This document shows positions 59,990 to 64,000 of a stretch of 64,000 bases of DNA, in pieces. Numbering within the stretch: position 1 is the first letter of the stretch; every line of letters starts with the position of its first letter. The stretch lies in the NCBI GenBank assembly GCA_028023455.1, contig JAQFVV010000256.1, positions 671,001 through 735,000 of the forward strand. Direction: 5' to 3'. This DNA comes from Epiperipatus broadwayi (lineage: Eukaryota > Onychophora > Udeonychophora > Euonychophora > Peripatidae). The position numbers and the translations under genes were made by a program. Below the pieces are notes generated by a model. It was not told the origin of the DNA. It worked only from the letters and a program-made list of their open reading frames with translations, and made no database searches.

Positions 59990-62475
59990 TATTAATTCAA
60001 TTAAAAACTTTAAAGAATTCCAATATTACTTGTTTTTTGTAATGAAATTAGACAAAGTATTATAAATTTTAAACTATGTTTATTATAACTGATGTTAAAT
60101 CTTTATTTATTTAATTAGTAATTATAATAATTTTTTAAAATTATTTTCATATAAATATATTATAAAACTCATATTGTAATAACAGCATTTATATTGTTTT
60201 AAACCCATTAAGCAGGCTAGTAGTTAAAAAGAACACATCTCAATGTATGACAAAGTTGAAAAAAGTAGTCTCCACTGCATGAAAAAAATGCAATAATGAG
60301 TTGAATTTTTACATAACCATAGAAAGTATATGCTTCTAACCTTGCATTTGCATGAAGTTCCAAGCAAAAATTTTATCCCAAGACTTTAATTCATAATTGG
60401 ATAATAAATTATCATTGATTACTTTTTTATTATTTTAACAGAAAATTATCTTCATAGCAATAAATAATTATTTTTGTATTTTTTAGATTAATAATCAAAT
60501 CATGAATTATTGACAATCTATAAATCAATATTTGTATTTCACTGTAAATTTGAGTTTATTTTCTTTGCTCTACAAATAAATAGTTTCAGTGATATTTTTT
60601 CTTTTGTATATTTATTTTTTAAGCTTCTATTGTTAATAAATACATATTTAGTTATTCGAGCTGATGGTTATCGCAATTATAAAACAAAGAAGAAAAATCA
60701 TAAAACCACCAACCATCATGTTTATAATGTTTTATTTACTATTTTTCTGAGGACTGTTTGAGTAAATAAAGGAGATTACTAATAATACTTTATCGTTACT
60801 CTTTAGGTGTTAATACTCTTTTATGTCAATAAGAATCATTATATAAGCAATGATTATTAACTTTAAAACAAGTTAATATGATCCAATAATAATTATCTCT
60901 CTGAGATAGAAATTTTTCAGCAAAAAATAAAGTATATTTATATGTATGAAATCTGCCCTAACATAGATTGATGTAATTAGACATCCACTTTCTACAAATG
61001 GTAATACTTAATCATTACGGATAATAGTTTGCAATTCCTTTAACAAAATTATTTTAGCATTTTGATTAAAAAAACTCTGACATCATAAGATTTCTAACTT
61101 ACATATAACTTCTAATAATCTAATAAGCCCTGCAGTTTAAATTTTTTATATGCCTTTATGTTTTATATACTTATAAACAATTATTCATTTACCTCAGATA
61201 CATAGTTTAGTTTCATGTGTGTGGTATATATATAGAGAAGTAGATAAAATGGTTTAATACTTTTATTTGCAACATCATTTTAGATTGCAAAATAAATATG
61301 TGTATTTTCTGTGTATGTGCTTGCAAATTTTATCACTATGCAGAGAATGAACGTTGAAATTAGTATTCTTCAGCTATAATAGAAATTTTCAAGTTACCTT
61401 GAGTTTTAAAAAGAAAGTAATATTTTTTGTCAATTTATGTTCAATGCCTTCAAATAAATCACAATTATTACTTTAACAAGCTCGTTTTATTAATACTTAA
61501 AATGGTTACATTGCATACTAACAAATTTTTTAAGTATAAAATTGTGCCTTTACATTGATATTTATTTGCTTGCAATAAGCTTTTTAATATATATGCTGCA
61601 TTCATCTATGAGCTATTAATATGGGGTTGCTATTGTTTAACTTCTGACTTGTGTTTTGTGTGTGTGTGTGTGTTGGGAAGTATATTATAATAGTGTCTTT
61701 ACATATGATGAAGGAGAGGATGAATGACAGATAAAAGAATGGTGATTTAGAAACAGCTATTTTATCTTCGAAAAGTTACCATATATTGAGTATTCTACTG
61801 CAATGGTTTTTTTTCTTTTGTACTAATTTAAAAATTTTTGCTAAATTGTTTCAATATATATCTTTTACATAATTTTGGTAGGTTTATTTTGAAGCACATA
61901 TTTATTTTAAATGGCTCTACCAAAGAAAATATTCCATTTATACCCATATTCAATAGGCTATATTCAACTATCATTTTCATTTACATATTTATTTTACTAA
62001 ATCATGCAAAATTTATAAAGTTAATCATCTTTTAATGATTTCAATAGGATTTAGTTCTCTAACAGGAGATAAACAAGCCTTTCTGACCTCAGGGCACATG
62101 GACTTCTATAAGGCCTTCAGCATGTTGCATATAAAAAATTGTTTTCACTCTGATATATGATATATTTATGATTGTGAAATCTATTTTCAATAAATTTTCA
62201 TTAAATAAAGATTTTAAAATTTATTTTTTGGCAATTTTATGTCGTTATCCAGAAACATGTCTTTGTGTTTATGTTAGTATATGATTGAATTTTGTTCCCA
62301 TGATAAAGCAAACATTTATTGTTTCTTTATATAATTTAACATTGTTATGGTAAAAAAAATTAAGTATTATACTTAGGCATGGGCCATGACCCACGCAAAT
62401 CAACATCACAGGCTGTAGTTTTCTCACTCTATCTAACAAAAGGTAGATATCACACATCATACAAATGTCTAATCA
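59990..62475. other. AT-rich intergenic stretch, nothing recognised
   Basis: A TG microsatellite lies at 61656-61673. Frames up to 83 codons, none recognisable. Confidence 0.45.
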
Positions 62476-62479
62476 TTTC

Positions 62480-63640
62480 TATTGTTTGTTCTATTTTTTA
62501 AATATTTATAATTCTTATTATTCTTAGTCTCATTTATCAATTTCTTTTTTTTACCTTTTTTCTTTTAACTTTTCAATCCATTCCAACATTTTTTATAATT
62601 CTTTTGTCTTGAAATATATAATACTTCAATACCTCTTGCTCCTTGTAATTTTTAATATTTTTGCTTGCTTTTTTCAATACTTCTATGTTACTAACTTTTT
62701 TATTTATCTCTTTTAAGATCCTCCAAGTGTATATCTCTAATATTTTTTTTTTCCCTTCTTTTTTTATAGTCTATGTTTCTACTTCACAGAATATTGTATG
62801 CCAAAGAAAATATTAATCTCAAACAAGTCTTAAAATTCTATTTCATTGTTGTATTTTCACTGTAAATGTTTTGTCATTATTTCTTACACATGATCTAACA
62901 ATCCATATATTTAAAAGCACTACTCTATTTTCGTATTCAATGTTTTTTATATATTGTTTAATTCTCAATGTTTATTTTCAATGCTTTCATTTATTTAAAT
63001 TTCTTTAACCCAAAATCTTATGATTGATCTTTGATCTATCAGTTCTACATAAAATATAAAACTATTCTTGAAGTCAAAAAATTGCACATAACAATTGAAC
63101 AACTTATCTAAGTAGGTATTAAATAAACCAGCACATAAGCTAGCATTCTGATTTAAATCCCCAACCTTTATTTATCTCTTCAATATGAACACCCTTTAAT
63201 TTTATAATTTCTGATACATATAAAAAAAATTAATAATCCCATTTGCCTTAATCTATACATTTTTTTTTCATATATCAGATGCTAACCGGGAAGTGAATCC
63301 AGGCCAGCTGCTTGGAAGGCAGCTATGCTAACCACTAGGCCACCAACCTTGACTAATCTATATCTTTTTGCTTAAAATATTCAGCAAAGTAATTTAATTT
63401 ATTTTATTAAGTGCTCTTTCTACATCAACATAATAAACATTAACCTCTCTTCTTTTGTTCTACATATAAAGAAAATATTTATTAATATTAATTTTTGCAT
63501 ATATTTCATACTTATCTTACTAATTTTCTCTTATAATTAATATATATGAAAACTTGTTACTTCTTATCAGTAAAACTTTTATATATTTTTCATCTTATCA
63601 ATGCATTCACCAGTTTTCTGATAAATTATATATACCATCT
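62480..63640 (-). pseudogene. LINE reverse transcriptase remnant, interrupted by a SINE
   Basis: Minus-strand translation near 63447-63395 gives VNVYYVDVERALNKIN, matching RT motif A (a catalytic Asp in FVD.E.AFD.I context), preceded by YFLYM..KRR as in the segment before motif A. Downstream (63.2-62.5 kb) lie long runs of interrupted frame such as RILKEINKKVSNIEVLKKAS, possibly the RT C-terminal region. Stops and shifts are frequent. A tRNA-Gly SINE splits the sequence at 63.26-63.35 kb, on the same strand. Motif A is the only strong block, so limits are approximate. Confidence 0.45.
63260..63352 (-). repeat. tRNA-Gly(UCC)-derived SINE inside a LINE remnant
   Basis: Minus strand: GGTTGGTGGCCTAGTGGTTA, anticodon stem GCTGC/GCAGC with loop CTTCCAA, then GGATTCACTTCCCGG, TCTGATATATG and an A8 tail. 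It is flanked by TAATCTATA on both sides (63249-63257 and 63353-63361) as a target-site duplication. It is the same family as 40.9 and 44.7 kb, and shows no third-party tail domain beyond GA(C/T)ATATG. Confidence 0.8.
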
Positions 63641-63659
63641 CAATATAGTTTTTAGTAAT

Positions 63660-63945
63660 AATAACAAGTCAGATGTCACATGACTTATATATAGCTTGCA
63701 CTTACAAATATGTAAAATTAAGAGCATGCTAATAGCTCTAAACAAGCTTTTTTTTATTTATTTATGATAAATGCTACTACAAGAGAAGACATTCAAATCA
63801 TTTTTATCTTGGATTGTCCCCATCCCCAGACCGGTTTCGACCTATGGGTCTCTTCAGTGAGGAGTTGGGACATTAGATTTAAAAAACCAACTCAAGCAAA
63901 GCATTTATCTAAAAGTTTTTAATAACTGAAACACACAGGCTTATT
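63660..63945 (-). repeat. Dispersed hammerhead repeat near the window end
   Basis: GTCACATGACTTATATATAG, AAGAGCATGCTAATAGCTCT, AAATGCTAC and AAGAGAAGACATTC follow the block order of the 4.4 kb units, then the ribozyme and ACATTAGATTTAAAAA. It represents about two-thirds of a unit. Confidence 0.7.
63820..63868 (-). ncRNA. Hammerhead ribozyme with intact core
   Basis: Minus strand: stem I CCTCA/TGGGG, core CTGAAGA (63857..63851), stem II GACCC.ATA.GGTC type hairpin, GAAA (63838..63835), palindrome ACCGGT as stem III, triplet GTC with cleavage between 63829 and 63828. All invariant positions are present (position 7 is A, which is tolerated), with the best stem II of the single-copy members. Confidence 0.78.
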
Positions 63946-64000
63946 ATATAATTGTGTCTATATATGTAATTTATAGGGTATATGAGCACAGACTTTCACA

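Overview
The window is roughly three-quarters A+T and looks like non-coding, repeat-dominated DNA of an animal nuclear genome. I found no confident host protein-coding gene: the open frames are short, mostly lack recognisable domains, and many run through microsatellites. What can be recognised is mobile-element DNA: non-LTR (LINE) reverse-transcriptase remnants, a Penelope-like element with a GIY-YIG endonuclease, a SPIN-like hAT transposon remnant, tRNA-Gly-derived SINEs, the edge of an LTR retrotransposon, and hammerhead-ribozyme (HHR) repeats. Together these suggest an AT-rich invertebrate, possibly a lophotrochozoan. That placement is inference; the sequence does not fix the species.

Layout. 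1-2.45 kb: 5' part of an LTR retrotransposon on the minus strand (long LTR with a TATA box, primer-binding site, gag-like ORF, start of a second ORF cut by the window edge). 4.44-6.17 kb: decayed tandem array of ~415-bp HHR monomers that switches strand at the ribozyme cleavage point. 10.37-11.9 kb: AT palindromes, a foldback element and a LINE 3' end. 16.63-18.16 kb: well-preserved array of 414-bp HHR monomers (one inverted, ~2.7 forward). 22.8-28.8 kb: HHR remnants, foldback elements and an internally deleted Penelope-like element joined to an inverted partial copy of itself. 30.1-31.7 kb: LINE RT remnant. 33.56-33.80 kb: GC-richer block with splice-like borders. 38.8 kb: SPIN-like hAT with an 8-bp duplication. 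40.9, 44.7 and 63.3 kb: tRNA-Gly SINEs. 43 kb: LINE 3' end. 45.8, 51.1, 56.6 and 63.8 kb: dispersed HHR repeats. 46.3 and 59.6 kb: further foldback copies. 62.5-63.6 kb: LINE RT remnant with a SINE inside it.

How the parts relate. The unifying signal is one superfamily of short HHR repeats (monomer ~414/415 bp). It has a type I hammerhead layout, the core CTGANGA...GAAA...(A/G)TC, and a stem III made of a self-complementary sequence, which fits action as a dimer. This is the organisation described for animal retrozymes and for the pseudo-LTRs of Penelope-like elements. The Penelope-like element in the same window is a plausible, unproven relative or mobilising partner. The LINEs would be the source of the machinery that moved the tRNA-Gly SINEs.
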